From: Armatimonadota bacterium
GTDB lineage: Bacteria > Armatimonadota > Fimbriimonadia > Fimbriimonadales > Fimbriimonadaceae
Assembly (NCBI GenBank): GCA_016789105.1
Contig: JAEURN010000002.1
Coordinates: forward strand, 62,001 to 126,000
DNA length: 64,000 nt
Direction: 5' to 3'
The position numbers and the translations under genes are program-made. This document shows, piece after piece, positions 1 to 9,053 of this stretch. Every line of letters starts with the position of its first letter. Position 1 is the first letter of the stretch. Under the pieces are notes generated by a model. That model searched no databases. It worked only from the letters and a program-made list of their open reading frames with translations, and was not told the origin of the DNA.

Positions 1-1
1 A

Positions 2-175
2 GCGAGTGGGTCAGTCGGCGCATCTAGCCCGGCCGTCGTGCTGACAAATGAATACAACAAGAACACATGGGACGGCAACACCGTCACCATCAACCACGAG
101 GCGGTGCCCGAACCAGCTACCCTTGCCTTGGCGCTCCCCGCTTTGGCATTCTTGAAGCGGCGCAAAAAGTCCTGA
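2..175 (+). CDS. PEP-CTERM anchor protein, C-terminal fragment
   Basis: The window opens inside this gene, so only the last 57 residues are visible. They end in the classical PEP-CTERM sorting signal: the VPEPAT motif, a short hydrophobic stretch (LALALPALAF) and a basic tail LKRRKKS just before the TGA. In the known family this signal sends a secreted protein to an exosortase for cleavage and surface or matrix attachment. No exosortase gene is in the window. The upstream residues are Asn/Thr/Val rich and show no recognisable domain. A strong hairpin follows the stop. The function of the mature protein cannot be inferred. Confidence 0.85.
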   Translation, partial: ASGSVGASSPAVVLTNEYNKNTWDGNTVTINHEAVPEPATLALALPALAFLKRRKKS

Positions 176-183
176 CAGCTCAT

Positions 184-209
184 GTGGGGCCAGGTCTCCC
201 TGGCCCCAC
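184..209. terminator. hairpin between convergent genes, no U-tract
   Basis: The arms GTGGGGCCAGG (184-194) and CCTGGCCCCAC (199-209) pair perfectly over 11 bp around a TCTC loop. The hairpin sits between the convergent ends of the PEP-CTERM gene (175) and blaR1 (213). No run of T follows on either strand, so it is either an atypical bidirectional terminator or an mRNA 3'-end protector. Confidence 0.55.
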
Positions 210-212
210 CCG

Positions 213-2018
213 TCATTGCGCACAGGGCAAACCGGAAATGTCCAGCCGCAGAACGGGGCGTTCTTCCATCACAACCGCGGCCACATCCTTCCCGTCAACA
301 TAGGCGCGCCAAGTTTCCCGCATCGAAGCCCGCTGATCCACCATGAACTGTCGTGTGGCTTCCCGGCGACCATCTTTCATCACAAACACGACCCTCCGGT
401 CCGTTGCCCCCCTGTCGATCACTTGCCAATCGTAACTGAACTCGAATGGCGGGGTGCTCGGTACCATGATCTGCCCGTAATCGACCAAGAACTCATGTTC
501 CGCCAAGTCGTTGCGGCTGATTTGATCCATTTGCCGGAACTTCAATCCTTTGAATCCGGCGATCCGCCCTTGTGGCACCCCGCCCAACTCCATCCGGCCA
601 ACCTCTTGCCACGGCGAACGCGAATACACGAGGTCTGTCAGCCCCCGAGCGACGTTCAGGCTGTAAATCATCGTGGAAACCCGGCCATCCCAGGCGACCG
701 CATTCCCATTTGAGAGGGAGTACGCCCGGTCGCCCTCGATCGACGGCCATCCGTCGATTTTCGCCGTCAATAACACGTTGCCGGATTCGATGCTCCCCTG
801 GTAGAGGCCCAGTTCCTCGGTGTTCTGAACCCAGCCTCCAGCAGGGGTCCACCTCATCAGCTTTCCATCCCTCATCTGGACGAGGCTCTCAACCTGGCAG
901 GTGAACCCGTCCCGATCTTTGGCCCGGAACCTGTTTTGGGGCGTCAATTCCAGAATCCGCTGGTAAGGCTTTGTTCCCGCCACAGATTGCATCCCATAGC
1001 TACGCGCGCTCAACCCGATCATCAGGCCGAGCAGGGACGCGAGAAAAATGCCGGCCACCACGCCGCGCCGCCCCCAATCCTTGCTCTCGAGGCGGCCATG
1101 CAAGATTTGCGAGACCCGGGATTTGAGCCCGCCCGATTCAACCATGGGCAGGGCGGTTCGGGGAACCCCCGAGACTTCCCGGCCCAGCCGCAGGAGCAGC
1201 TCGGCATAAGCGATCCGGTCGCCGCCGTGCGCCAACACAGATTCGTCGGCGGCGCGCTCTGCCAGGTTGCGGATCAATCGGGGCAGAGGCCACATCCAAG
1301 GGAAGCACCAACCCAAGCAGGCCAGCAGGGCAGCACCCAACGTAGCAAAGCCGTGACCCTTGCGCAAGTGGGCGACCTCATGCCTCAAAGCCAAGCGCAC
1401 CTCTTGCTCCGGCCAATCGATGGCCGCAGATGGCAATACGATCCACTTCGGAGCCAAAGACCACGGCACCGTCGCCGAGTCAGACAAAGCCAAGAGGCAT
1501 TCCCGACCCTTCGCCGGCGACTGGTCGACTTCGCCTAGAATTTCCAAAATCCAATCAGGGGCGACGCGCGAACATCCAAGGGCCTTGCGGGCTCTCAGGG
1601 CAAATGCCGCGACGGAGAGAACCCCCACTGCCATCCCGCCGATGTAGAACCAGGTCGCGTCTCTTGGCGGCAAGTATTTGGCCCGCTCCGCATCGGTTGC
1701 CCGCATCCAATCACCGGGGCTCTTCACGGCCTGCGCGTCCGATAACGCCCACACGCGTGCCGAAACTTTGTCGTCGATTTCGGCGCGGCTGGGACCGTAT
1801 TTGAATACCGGTGGCCCTGGGACGAAACTGGCATTCCCCACTATTCCCACGACCTGCGATCCAAAAACCCCGCAACCAACCAAACCCAAGGCCAAACCCA
1901 TCTTCCCGCGGGCGGAAATGCCAGGCAAGGCCAACGCAACCCACAAAAGCAAGCCGACCGCACCGGCAAACAGCCCCATCGCAGGAACGGCCTCCATAAT
2001 CGCGCTCCACCAGTTCAC
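213..2018 (-). CDS. BlaR1-family M56 membrane metallopeptidase sensor
   Basis: This 601-residue protein has hydrophobic segments near residues 12-32, 40-60 and 123-142, then a cytoplasmic zinc-protease motif HEVAH at residues 213-217, followed by another hydrophobic stretch and a long C-terminal region. This is the BlaR1/MecR1 (M56) architecture. In that family an extracellular signal activates the protease, which relieves repression by BlaI. The C-terminal sensor part here shows no obvious SxxK penicillin-binding motif, so the ligand may not be a beta-lactam. The gene starts with GTG overlapping the blaI stop by 4 bp (GTGA), which shows one operon and coupled translation. No beta-lactamase is adjacent. 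Confidence 0.85.
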   Translation of the reverse strand: MNWWSAIMEAVPAMGLFAGAVGLLLWVALALPGISARGKMGLALGLVGCGVFGSQVVGIVGNASFVPGPPVFKYGPSRAEIDDKVSARVWALSDAQAVKSPGDWMRATDAERAKYLPPRDATWFYIGGMAVGVLSVAAFALRARKALGCSRVAPDWILEILGEVDQSPAKGRECLLALSDSATVPWSLAPKWIVLPSAAIDWPEQEVRLALRHEVAHLRKGHGFATLGAALLACLGWCFPWMWPLPRLIRNLAERAADESVLAHGGDRIAYAELLLRLGREVSGVPRTALPMVESGGLKSRVSQILHGRLESKDWGRRGVVAGIFLASLLGLMIGLSARSYGMQSVAGTKPYQRILELTPQNRFRAKDRDGFTCQVESLVQMRDGKLMRWTPAGGWVQNTEELGLYQGSIESGNVLLTAKIDGWPSIEGDRAYSLSNGNAVAWDGRVSTMIYSLNVARGLTDLVYSRSPWQEVGRMELGGVPQGRIAGFKGLKFRQMDQISRNDLAEHEFLVDYGQIMVPSTPPFEFSYDWQVIDRGATDRRVVFVMKDGRREATRQFMVDQRASMRETWRAYVDGKDVAAVVMEERPVLRLDISGLPCAQ

Positions 2019-2389
2019 TCCGTACCCTCCTTGGCCCGGGCGATCAGGGCTTCGAGTTCGGTGATCTCGGCCTCGGTCAGGCGTGTGCGGTCATCCCCCA
2101 ACAAGCTGAGGGCGGCGGCCCCATGACTCCCGCCAAAAAAAGCGTCCACCACCCGGCCCAACATCCCTTTTCCTGCCGCCTTTGGGCTTTCGACCGGGAA
2201 ATACACATATTTGCCGTCAACCTCCTCATGGCGGAGATGCCCCTTTTCTTCCAGGATCCGCAGTTGGGCCCGAATGGAACTATAACTCGGCGGGTCGGCC
2301 AACTGACCGATCACATCCGAAACCGTCGCTCGGCCAAGCCGATAAACCGATTCCATGATCTGTTGCTCCCGTTTGGAAAACCGTGTCAT
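2015..2389 (-). CDS. BlaI/MecI-family transcriptional repressor
   Basis: This 124-residue protein has the BlaI winged-helix pattern: an N-terminal KREQQIMESVYRLG helix, a recognition region around PPSYSSIRAQLRILEEKG, and a wing with HEEVDGKYVYFPV. The C-terminal helical part would dimerise. The usual family length is 120-130 residues. It is the first gene of the blaI-blaR1 operon. Two identical-pattern palindromes upstream (TGCTA-N6-TAGCA) make autoregulation likely. The ATG is not preceded by a Shine-Dalgarno sequence; it lies 6 nt after a -10 box, so the mRNA is probably leaderless. Regulated targets beyond its own operon are not visible. Confidence 0.88.
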   Translation of the reverse strand: MTRFSKREQQIMESVYRLGRATVSDVIGQLADPPSYSSIRAQLRILEEKGHLRHEEVDGKYVYFPVESPKAAGKGMLGRVVDAFFGGSHGAAALSLLGDDRTRLTEAEITELEALIARAKEGTE

Positions 2390-2447
2390 GCTAAAAATCT
2401 AGCACAAGCAGAACCGATTTGCAAGGAGTTGTGCTAATTTTTTAGCA
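2389..2447 (-). promoter_or_regulatory. blaI promoter with two BlaI-type operators
   Basis: Two 16-bp palindromes of the form TGCTA-N6-TAGCA lie at 2389-2404 and 2432-2447, 43 bp apart. On the minus strand a -35 TTGCAA (2419-2424) and a -10 TAGATT (2396-2401) are separated by exactly 17 bp. The -10 box is inside the gene-proximal operator and the ATG begins 6 nt after it. Repressor bound at the proximal site would block RNA polymerase directly. The arrangement of paired dyads is typical of BlaI/MecI control; the assignment to this repressor is inferred from adjacency. Confidence 0.8.
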
Positions 2448-2458
2448 AAACTTCCAGA

Positions 2459-3277
2459 TCACTCCGGTTTCGGCATTGTTTTCAGGGATTTGCGGAGCGA
2501 ATTGATCTCTTCCGCGTAAAGTGCTTCCCTCTTTTTGTCGGCCACTTCCACCTTGTGGGCGTCTTTGATCGGCTTTCCTTGGGCGTAATCCATTTTCTCC
2601 GACTCACTCATCCCCGCCGCCTTCGCCGCTTCTTCAACAAGGTCGGCGACCTTGGAAGCCAGGTCCGTTTGAAAGGTGTCGTACCAAGCCGCAAAGGCAT
2701 CCAATTGTTTTTGGGTTGCCTCGACCTTCGCTTGATCCTTTTTGGATTTCCAGAACTCGATTTCGCTCTGGTACGCCTTGCGCACCACCCCTGCCCCGTT
2801 CAAAACCGAGAGGCTGCAGACCGGTTCGGCCTGGGCAACTCGGTAACCCATTTTCCGGACTTCTGAAAAGTATTCAGGCGCAATGTCCGGGAAGCTTGCG
2901 AACTTCTCGGTAGAGAATCCGACTTGGCGAACCCGGCCAAGAGTCGGCATCGAATCCGTGGGAGGCGGGGCCGTGACATAGATCACCACCTTTTTCGCCC
3001 CGTTCCCAGTTTTGATCGCCTCCAGGGCTCCGGCGAAATCCTTGTCTTGTACTTTCAACCAGGATTCCAGGTAGTCCGAATACCCGTTGGCAGGGTCAGC
3101 TTTTTTGGCAGCCTGGAGCGCAGCGGCCGCGCCCGGCCGATCCGACGCCCCCTTGTCGTAAAACGTTTGGTAGTTGTCGGCAATCCCTTTATTGATCTCA
3201 GGAGGGTCGGCAGGCCCACACCCGGGGATGAGCAAGGCGCAGGCAAAAACGGCAACGGCAATCGGGATTGGTTTCAT
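2459..3277 (-). CDS. Lipoprotein of unknown function
   Basis: The start chosen is the ATG at 3277, because it begins a typical lipoprotein signal peptide: MKP, a hydrophobic stretch and the lipobox LIPGC. The mature part of about 250 residues is charged and helical, with Lys/Glu/Ala-rich stretches near the C-terminus and a segment (residues about 50-90) reminiscent of TPR-like counting phrases such as AAKKADPANGYSDYLESW. I do not recognise a family. A longer reading frame upstream lacks a signal peptide and is unlikely. It stands alone, between the blaI promoter and a pseudopilin gene. Confidence 0.75.
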   Translation of the reverse strand: MKPIPIAVAVFACALLIPGCGPADPPEINKGIADNYQTFYDKGASDRPGAAAALQAAKKADPANGYSDYLESWLKVQDKDFAGALEAIKTGNGAKKVVIYVTAPPPTDSMPTLGRVRQVGFSTEKFASFPDIAPEYFSEVRKMGYRVAQAEPVCSLSVLNGAGVVRKAYQSEIEFWKSKKDQAKVEATQKQLDAFAAWYDTFQTDLASKVADLVEEAAKAAGMSESEKMDYAQGKPIKDAHKVEVADKKREALYAEEINSLRKSLKTMPKPE

Positions 3278-3352
3278 CTGGGTATTCAAAAACGGTGGCC
3301 CGGGCCTCGCGAACAAAACGCGGGGCCCGGGCCGAAAATCAACCGGCTTGCA

Positions 3353-4297
3353 TCACCACTTCCGGTTGGAAAGGGTGGTGCAAGTCGTGTCGCCCTTCGG
3401 GCAGTAGTTGTTGTCCGGCGTTTCCGGGAACGAATAGATGCCGCGCTGTTGGTACTCCCACATGATGTTCCGTTGGGCTTTCGTCGTCCCATCCGGATTC
3501 TTGTAGTCGGTGTCCTTGACAAACTTGGCATGGCCGTCGGTGAACGTCCAGTTGCGGCCGTTGCCATAACGTCCGCCCCGTTCCCAGCGGCCAGTCCCGT
3601 TACCGTTGTTGCCGTAACCCGGCGCGATGTACCAACCAGCAAAGACGCCGCCGCTGGCCAACCGGGCAGATCCGACGTCGGCCGTGAACACGACGTTAGC
3701 CGGGTTCACGATTTCGGTCAGGATGCGACCCTTGTCCGTCGTCGAACCACGGGGGGCGTCATAAGCGCGTGCCAAGAAGTAGTTGCCCGCATAGCTGACC
3801 GGGAACGCCTTAGCCATCGCACCGGCAACGGGTGCCATTCCCGTGTATGCGCCCTGGATGCCGAATGCCACGAGTTGGGCTTCATAGCAGTACGAACCTT
3901 CTTTGCCCCACACGCCCTTGTCAGGGTCAGCCGGGTCTTGAACCAGCTGTAGGTTCTTCATGTACGGTTGGTTGGCAAGCGGGAACGCATAGACGCCGCT
4001 CCAAAAGGCATCGCCAACGCTGGCGCTGGTGAGAGTGTGGATCTCGGCCGGGCGTTGGCAAGGGCCATCCCAACCGGTTTCGGGAAGAGTGTCGTCGTAG
4101 TCGCCGGCATACATCTGGGTTGCCAGGGCGATCTGCTTTTGGTTGGACAGGGAGTTGGCCTTTTTGGCAGCTTGCTTCGCTTGGGCGAACACAGGGAAGA
4201 GAATGGCGGCAAGGATCGCGATGATGGCGATGACAACGAGCAACTCGATCAACGTGAATGCCGAGCGGTTGCCCATGGAATTTCCACGGATTTTCAT
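3353..4297 (-). CDS. Type II secretion/pilin-like protein, N-terminal methylation type
   Basis: The protein has a short basic leader followed by [24 protein letters not shown], the prepilin cleavage and assembly helix, then [36 protein letters not shown]. This form (large DUF1559-like pseudopilins with an FPVFAQA linker) is abundant in Planctomycetes and Armatimonadota. The residue before the cleavage site is Ala rather than Gly. A DGHAKF phrase near residue 265 corresponds to the family's C-terminal DG motif. Total length is 314 residues. The start is uncertain: ATG 4297 (MKIRGNS) is used, but ATG 4276 gives a shorter leader. The gene is monocistronic, so a surface or secreted role not tied to a pilus operon is likely. 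Confidence 0.85.
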   Translation of the reverse strand: MKIRGNSMGNRSAFTLIELLVVIAIIAILAAILFPVFAQAKQAAKKANSLSNQKQIALATQMYAGDYDDTLPETGWDGPCQRPAEIHTLTSASVGDAFWSGVYAFPLANQPYMKNLQLVQDPADPDKGVWGKEGSYCYEAQLVAFGIQGAYTGMAPVAGAMAKAFPVSYAGNYFLARAYDAPRGSTTDKGRILTEIVNPANVVFTADVGSARLASGGVFAGWYIAPGYGNNGNGTGRWERGGRYGNGRNWTFTDGHAKFVKDTDYKNPDGTTKAQRNIMWEYQQRGIYSFPETPDNNYCPKGDTTCTTLSNRKW

Positions 4298-4453
4298 GAT
4301 TTTGGCCTTTTGCCCAACTGGCTGAGGGTACGGCCGAAGGGCACTCCCCAATGCTCTATCGCTACGGTTAACGCCCCGTTAATTCTCGCGGAAAACCCAA
4401 GATTCCATGCTGAAATTTCACATCCACTTAACATTCGTTTCCCTGAATCAACC

Positions 4454-4807
4454 ATGCTCTTTTCGAAATCGCTCCGTACCGCCGTAATCGGCACCCTGGC
4501 CCTTGCCGTCCTGGCCAGCTGTGGACAGGCAAAGCCGCCGCCCGACTCCGAAATGACTTCCGCCCCCACCGGGCTTTGGACTGGGCAGTCGGACACCAAC
4601 CTCAGCCTGGACATCCAAGCCGATGGATCGATCAAACTAACAGCAAACGGCCAAGAGACCTTTGGCACCTGGAAGAAAAAGGACGACCACACCTTGACCA
4701 TCGAGTTGGGTGGCCAAACCCAGGACTGTCCCTTCACCCGGAAAGACCTGAACCTTGAAATCCAATTGCCGGGCCGCGAGAAATCTGACACCTTCTCTCA
4801 AATGTGA
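4454..4807 (+). CDS. Small lipoprotein
   Basis: The 117-residue product starts with a lipoprotein signal peptide ending in LASC. The rest (GLWTGQSDTNLSLDIQADGSIKLT...GTWKKKDDHTLTIEL) reads like a small beta-barrel of the kind found in lipocalin-like or copper-resistance NlpE-like lipoproteins, but no family is certain. The open frame extends upstream to 3968 in the antisense of the pseudopilin gene; the ATG at 4454 is chosen because it begins the signal sequence. The stop lies 3 nt before the next gene, so the two are probably cotranscribed. Confidence 0.75.
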   Translation: MLFSKSLRTAVIGTLALAVLASCGQAKPPPDSEMTSAPTGLWTGQSDTNLSLDIQADGSIKLTANGQETFGTWKKKDDHTLTIELGGQTQDCPFTRKDLNLEIQLPGREKSDTFSQM

Positions 4808-4810
4808 ATC

Positions 4811-7192
4811 ATGAAAACCAACGCCGTCCTTGTTGCCGTCTTCGCCGGGGCTCTTGCCACCGCCGGAACCGTGTTTGTCCAGTCCAAGCCGGTCACCTAC
4901 CTCCCGAGTGGATGGAAGCTCCAGCCGCTCGGCCAGACCTCTCAGACTGGGAACCTGATGGCAGGGGGCGAATTGAGCCCCGACGGCAAATGGCAAGCCT
5001 TCGTCTCTGTTGGGCAAGGCACCCACAGCCTGTATATCGTCGACCAAACCACCGGTGCCACCGCGAGCAAAGCCAGCATCCCCGCGGGCTGGATCGGCAT
5101 GGCTTGGTCGCCAGATAGCCGCACCGTCTATGTCAGTGGCGGAACCAGCAACTCCATCGTTCCGTTTGCCGTCGATGGCGCAGGCCTGGCCACCCGCCAA
5201 GATCCGCTCAAGATCGAAGGGTTCACCGGTGCCAGCGGGTGGTTCAGCGGGCTCGCCCTCGTCGACGGAAAGCTGTTCATCGCCAGTGCCGCCAGCGACG
5301 CATTGCTGAAGATCGACCCGGAAAATGGACAAACCTTGGCCCGGCTCGACTTTGAACCAACCGCCAGCCCATTCGACGTCGTGGATGGCAAAAACGGCAA
5401 ACTCTATGTCTCGCTGCAAGGGTCGGGCCGCATCGCGGAAATCGATCCCGGCGAACTCAAAGAAACGGCGACCATGCCCACTGGCGCTCATCCGAACGAC
5501 ATCCTCGTCCAAGGCGATCGGTTGTTCGTCGCCTGCGGCAACGAAGACACCGCCGAGATTTTCGACCTCTACACTCTTAGCCGCGAAGAGAGGGTCAATG
5601 TCCGCCCATGGCCCGACGCCCCCGCCGGTTCAACCCCAGACGCCTTGGCCCTGGATGCCAAACGGCAAATCCTTTATGTGGCCCTGGCCGACAACAACGC
5701 CGTCGCCCAAATCGACGTTTCAACCCGGGGTCATGCCCACATCCAGGGCTATATCCCGACAGCCCACTACCCGTGTGCGCTGGCCGTTCTCAAAGATGGC
5801 AGCCTTTTGGCATCGGCCGGCAAAGGGTTTGGCACCGGCCCCAATGGCAACACAGACAAAATCGATCCGGTCGCGCCCCAGGGATACCCCTATATCGTCA
5901 GCTTGATGCAAGGAACGTTCAGCCTTGTCAAACCCCTGAGCCAACAAGAATTGGCCAGCGCCACAAAATCCGTGCTCGCCCTGGCCAAATACCGCCCCAA
6001 CGTCGAAAACCAACCGGCGGGTGCGCCCAAACCCGGTTCCAACCCCATCCCCAGCCGGCTTGGCGACCCTTCGCCGATCAAGCACGTGCTTTACATCATC
6101 AAAGAGAACCGCACCTATGACCAAGTCATGGGCAACTTGACCAAAGATGGCAAGCCCTATGGCAACGGCGATCCGAAGCTCAACCTCTTTGGCGAAGATG
6201 TCGCCCCCAACCACCGGCAATTGGCCCGTGACTTCGTGCTCCTCGACAACTTCTATGCCAGCGGGGAGGTCAGCGTGGACGGGCACCACTGGTCAAAGGG
6301 TGCCTATGTCCCCGAGTTTATGCAACGGACCTGGCCCCAGCAATATAGCGGGAAGCCAGCTCCAAGGCTCAGCCCCAACCTTTCCACCCCGCCCAACGGC
6401 TACATTTGGGACCGCGTGCGGCTTTCGGGTAAGTCGTACCGCACCTATTACTACCACACGACCGACCGGGCCAACACCGATTGGGCGGCCGCCCGCCGCG
6501 CCGGGGCCAGGGACTACCAGTACGTTGAGATCTTCATCGACGAATTCCACAAATTTGAACGGGAAGGCACCATGCCCTCGTTCATGGTGATGGCGCTCAG
6601 CGAAGACCACACTTCTGGGACAAGGCCCGGGGCGGCCACTCCCCAAGCCGCCGTGGCCAGCAATGACCTCGGCCTTGGCAAAATCGTGGAAGCCATCTCC
6701 AAAAGTTCCCTTTGGAAGGAGTTCGTAATCTTTGTCGTCGAAGACGATGCCCAAAACGGCCCCGACCACGTGGATGCGCACCGCACGGTGTGCCAAATCA
6801 TTTCTCCTTACACAAGGGGGCGCGGGATCGACAGCACCCACTACACGACGACCTCCATCCTCCGGACGATCAGCCTGATCCTTGGAACCCAACCGATGAC
6901 CCAGTTTGATGCGGCGGCAACCCCGTTCTATAACGCCTTCCGCAACCAATTGGATCTCACGCCGTACCTTGCGCGGACGCCCAAACAGGATCTCTCCGCC
7001 AAAAACCCGGAACGCGCCCCCAAAGGGCTCGTCGATACCATCGACTTCTCCGAGCCCGACCAAATGGATATCCGGCAAGAGCAGGCGCTCAACCGGGACA
7101 TCTGGCAAGCCGTCAAAGGCGATGAGCCTTATCCAGGAACCACCCGGCGGTTTGGACAGCCCAAGAGAGTCGAAGATTCTGACGGCGACTGA
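4811..7192 (+). CDS. Secreted YncE-type beta-propeller fused to phosphoesterase domain
   Basis: This 793-residue protein has an N-terminal signal-anchor, then a beta-propeller region (residues about 30-390) with repeated phrases such as SPDGKWQAFVSVG, AWSPDSRTVYVSGG and LYVALADNNAVAQID. The C-terminal half is an alkaline-phosphatase-superfamily phosphoesterase: KHVLYIIKENRTYDQVMGN, HRQLARDFVLLDNFYASGEVS and FVIFVVEDDAQNGPDHVDAHR carry the metal-binding Asp/His residues of the acid phosphatase/phospholipase C-like family. The same fusion is known as bifunctional YncE/alkaline phosphatase proteins. Extracytoplasmic phosphate-ester cleavage is likely; the substrate is unknown. It follows the small lipoprotein by 3 nt. 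Confidence 0.85.
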   Translation: MKTNAVLVAVFAGALATAGTVFVQSKPVTYLPSGWKLQPLGQTSQTGNLMAGGELSPDGKWQAFVSVGQGTHSLYIVDQTTGATASKASIPAGWIGMAWSPDSRTVYVSGGTSNSIVPFAVDGAGLATRQDPLKIEGFTGASGWFSGLALVDGKLFIASAASDALLKIDPENGQTLARLDFEPTASPFDVVDGKNGKLYVSLQGSGRIAEIDPGELKETATMPTGAHPNDILVQGDRLFVACGNEDTAEIFDLYTLSREERVNVRPWPDAPAGSTPDALALDAKRQILYVALADNNAVAQIDVSTRGHAHIQGYIPTAHYPCALAVLKDGSLLASAGKGFGTGPNGNTDKIDPVAPQGYPYIVSLMQGTFSLVKPLSQQELASATKSVLALAKYRPNVENQPAGAPKPGSNPIPSRLGDPSPIKHVLYIIKENRTYDQVMGNLTKDGKPYGNGDPKLNLFGEDVAPNHRQLARDFVLLDNFYASGEVSVDGHHWSKGAYVPEFMQRTWPQQYSGKPAPRLSPNLSTPPNGYIWDRVRLSGKSYRTYYYHTTDRANTDWAAARRAGARDYQYVEIFIDEFHKFEREGTMPSFMVMALSEDHTSGTRPGAATPQAAVASNDLGLGKIVEAISKSSLWKEFVIFVVEDDAQNGPDHVDAHRTVCQIISPYTRGRGIDSTHYTTTSILRTISLILGTQPMTQFDAAATPFYNAFRNQLDLTPYLARTPKQDLSAKNPERAPKGLVDTIDFSEPDQMDIRQEQALNRDIWQAVKGDEPYPGTTRRFGQPKRVEDSDGD

Positions 7193-7210
7193 TTCGGATA
7201 GAATCCGGCA

Positions 7211-7567
7211 ATGAAAAATTTGATCGCCATCTTCGCCCTGGTTGCCGTTGTTGCCCTGGTAGGATGCGCCCCGCCGGAACCGGAAGGCAAACTCGGAGAG
7301 GCGGCACCTGCCACCGGTGGGGAGTCCCCAGCGGGGAACCCGGCCGGATCGGCTGACAAGGGTTCCGCACCTGCGGGAGGTGGCGACACGGGCGTCCAAA
7401 TCCATGGCGCCGGTGCCGGCGGGATGGCCCCGGTTACCGGAACTGAAAACCTTCAGGGCTCCGGTGGCGGCGGGGGCGGAGTCGGTCAAGCGGCAAAATC
7501 CCAGGCTCAAAAAGCCGCGGCCAGTGCATCTGGCGGGACAGCAACCCAAATGGGCGACGGCGAATAA
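7211..7567 (+). CDS. Gly/Ala-rich small lipoprotein
   Basis: The 118-residue product has a clear lipoprotein signal (MKNLIAIFALVAVVALVGC). The mature part is of low complexity, rich in Gly, Ala, Ser and Pro, with a G7 stretch, and is probably disordered. The start is well fixed by the signal peptide and by TAGAAT at 7199-7204, exactly 6 nt before the ATG, which fits a leaderless transcript. No function can be assigned. It is convergent with rmuC, only 4 nt from its stop. Confidence 0.75.
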   Translation: MKNLIAIFALVAVVALVGCAPPEPEGKLGEAAPATGGESPAGNPAGSADKGSAPAGGGDTGVQIHGAGAGGMAPVTGTENLQGSGGGGGGVGQAAKSQAQKAAASASGGTATQMGDGE

Positions 7568-7571
7568 CTGC

Positions 7572-8987
7572 CTAGTCCAGGCTCAACTGTCCGCCTGATT
7601 CCGGCAGGGCGCCAAAGTCAGCCGCCCGGAGTTCCCTTTCGGAGAACTCGACCACCGCCGTCTCGTTGACTTCCTCTTTGACCGGAAGCCCGGCATCGGC
7701 CATCCGTCGGGCTTTGGGGATCACGTGGCGGTCCAACGACCCCCCAAACTTGTTGTAACTGACCCCGACGGCGTTGATCTTGCGGCCCAGGTCGTCGTAA
7801 TAGCCTTTCATCGTGACCAAGGCATCGTAGAGGTCTTTGCCCCACTTTTGGATGTTTTGCGCCTCTTTGGCCAACTTTTCTTGCCGCCACCCATAGTTGA
7901 CCGCCTTCAACAATGACAGGAGGGTGGATGGGGTCGCCACGACGACATTCAGGTTCATGACGTCTTCGATGAGCCCCGGACGCCCTTCGACCGCCATGCG
8001 GAAAGCCGATTCGCTAGCCATGAACATCACGACATAATCCGGCGCGGATTCCAATTTGGCGTAATCCTTCTTGTTCAGGCTTTTGGCGTATTCCATCACC
8101 TTGTTGGCAACCGCCATCGACAAAGCCTTCCGGCCGTCTTCATCAGCGGCTTCCATCGCTTCCAAATCTTGGATCGGCACCTTGGAGTCAATCACCATCG
8201 TGCGTCCGCCGGGCAGGAACACCTGCATATCGGGTCGTTGCACGCCGTCCGTCCCTGCAATCGACTCTTGGGCCACGTAATCAACCCGCTCCTGCATTCC
8301 GGCGAGTTCGACGATCCGCTTGAGCTGGACTTCCCCCCAGCGGCCGGCACTCCCAGCGCCCTGGAGGGCCGAAATCAATTTGCCCGTCCCGCTCGCCAAT
8401 TGCTTGATCTGTTCGCCCAGCGAACTGGAATCCAGTTTGCGTTCCTGGTCCATTTTCTGATTGAACTCCTCAAGCCGCTTCAGTTCCTTTTGTACCGGCT
8501 GCAGCAGGTTCTCGATTTCCGCCCTCTTGGCTTTGCTGGCTTCCTCGTCGTGGTCGCGGTACCGCTTGATCAGTTCTTCGGTGCTTTTGCTCAAAGCCTC
8601 GCTGCTCAGCACTTTAAAGCTTTCTTTCAAGTTCGATTCCATCGACTTGATCTCTTTGATCTGCTTTTCAAAACTGAGTTCGCGCTCGTCCAATGTGGCC
8701 TTCAGCGTGTTGAGTTCAACGTCGCATTCGTGGTAGCGCTGGCGGAGTGCCTCGCGCTCTTCCACGGCTTGGTTTAACTCCAATTCAAGCTGGAGGATGC
8801 GGTCGCTGCGGCCAGAGGCTTCGGCTTCGGCTTTGGTGCGATCCGTCAAGAGACCCTCAACCCGTAAGCGCAGGGCCTCGGCTTCGGACCGCAGCACCCC
8901 ATCCTTCCCGCGGAGCAAAAACCAAACCAAACCTGCCCCAACCAACACACCGCAAACGGCCGCAACCACGATTGCTATAGCATCCAC
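7572..8987 (-). CDS. rmuC: RmuC-family DNA recombination-limiting protein
   Basis: The 471-residue protein has one N-terminal membrane helix (IAIVVAAVCGVLVGAGLVWFLL), a long coiled coil (residues about 25-190, heptads rich in Leu/Glu/Arg) and the RmuC nuclease-like domain with GSAGRWGEVQLKRIVELAGM, FLPGGRTMVIDSKVPIQDL and LLKAVNYGWRQEKLAKEAQ. RmuC proteins limit sequence inversions and are linked to the PD-(D/E)xK fold. The start is taken at GTG 8987, just before the membrane helix; the larger open frame upstream runs antisense into the next gene and is rejected. CATACT (8994-8999) lies 6 nt upstream, another likely leaderless start. Confidence 0.9.
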   Translation of the reverse strand: MDAIAIVVAAVCGVLVGAGLVWFLLRGKDGVLRSEAEALRLRVEGLLTDRTKAEAEASGRSDRILQLELELNQAVEEREALRQRYHECDVELNTLKATLDERELSFEKQIKEIKSMESNLKESFKVLSSEALSKSTEELIKRYRDHDEEASKAKRAEIENLLQPVQKELKRLEEFNQKMDQERKLDSSSLGEQIKQLASGTGKLISALQGAGSAGRWGEVQLKRIVELAGMQERVDYVAQESIAGTDGVQRPDMQVFLPGGRTMVIDSKVPIQDLEAMEAADEDGRKALSMAVANKVMEYAKSLNKKDYAKLESAPDYVVMFMASESAFRMAVEGRPGLIEDVMNLNVVVATPSTLLSLLKAVNYGWRQEKLAKEAQNIQKWGKDLYDALVTMKGYYDDLGRKINAVGVSYNKFGGSLDRHVIPKARRMADAGLPVKEEVNETAVVEFSERELRAADFGALPESGGQLSLD

Positions 8988-9053
8988 ATGTCTAGTATGA
9001 CTGCAAGCCCACACTTGCAGTACTCGTAATTCTCCCAAGGGTAACCTCGCGCC
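8988..9053. promoter_or_regulatory. Divergent leaderless promoters, rmuC / prpB
   Basis: On the minus strand CATACT (8994-8999) precedes the rmuC GTG by 6 nt. On the plus strand TAACCT (9042-9047) precedes the next ATG (9054) by 6 nt. Neither start has a Shine-Dalgarno sequence. A TTGCAG at 9015-9020 could serve as a -35 for the rightward promoter, but its 21-bp spacing is long, so only the -10 boxes are convincing. Confidence 0.6.

Noticed and set aside
213-2018. Beta-lactam sensor annotated with certainty
   Set aside because: The M56 protease motif is clear, but I could not find a penicillin-binding SxxK/SxN set in the C-terminal part, and no beta-lactamase gene is near.
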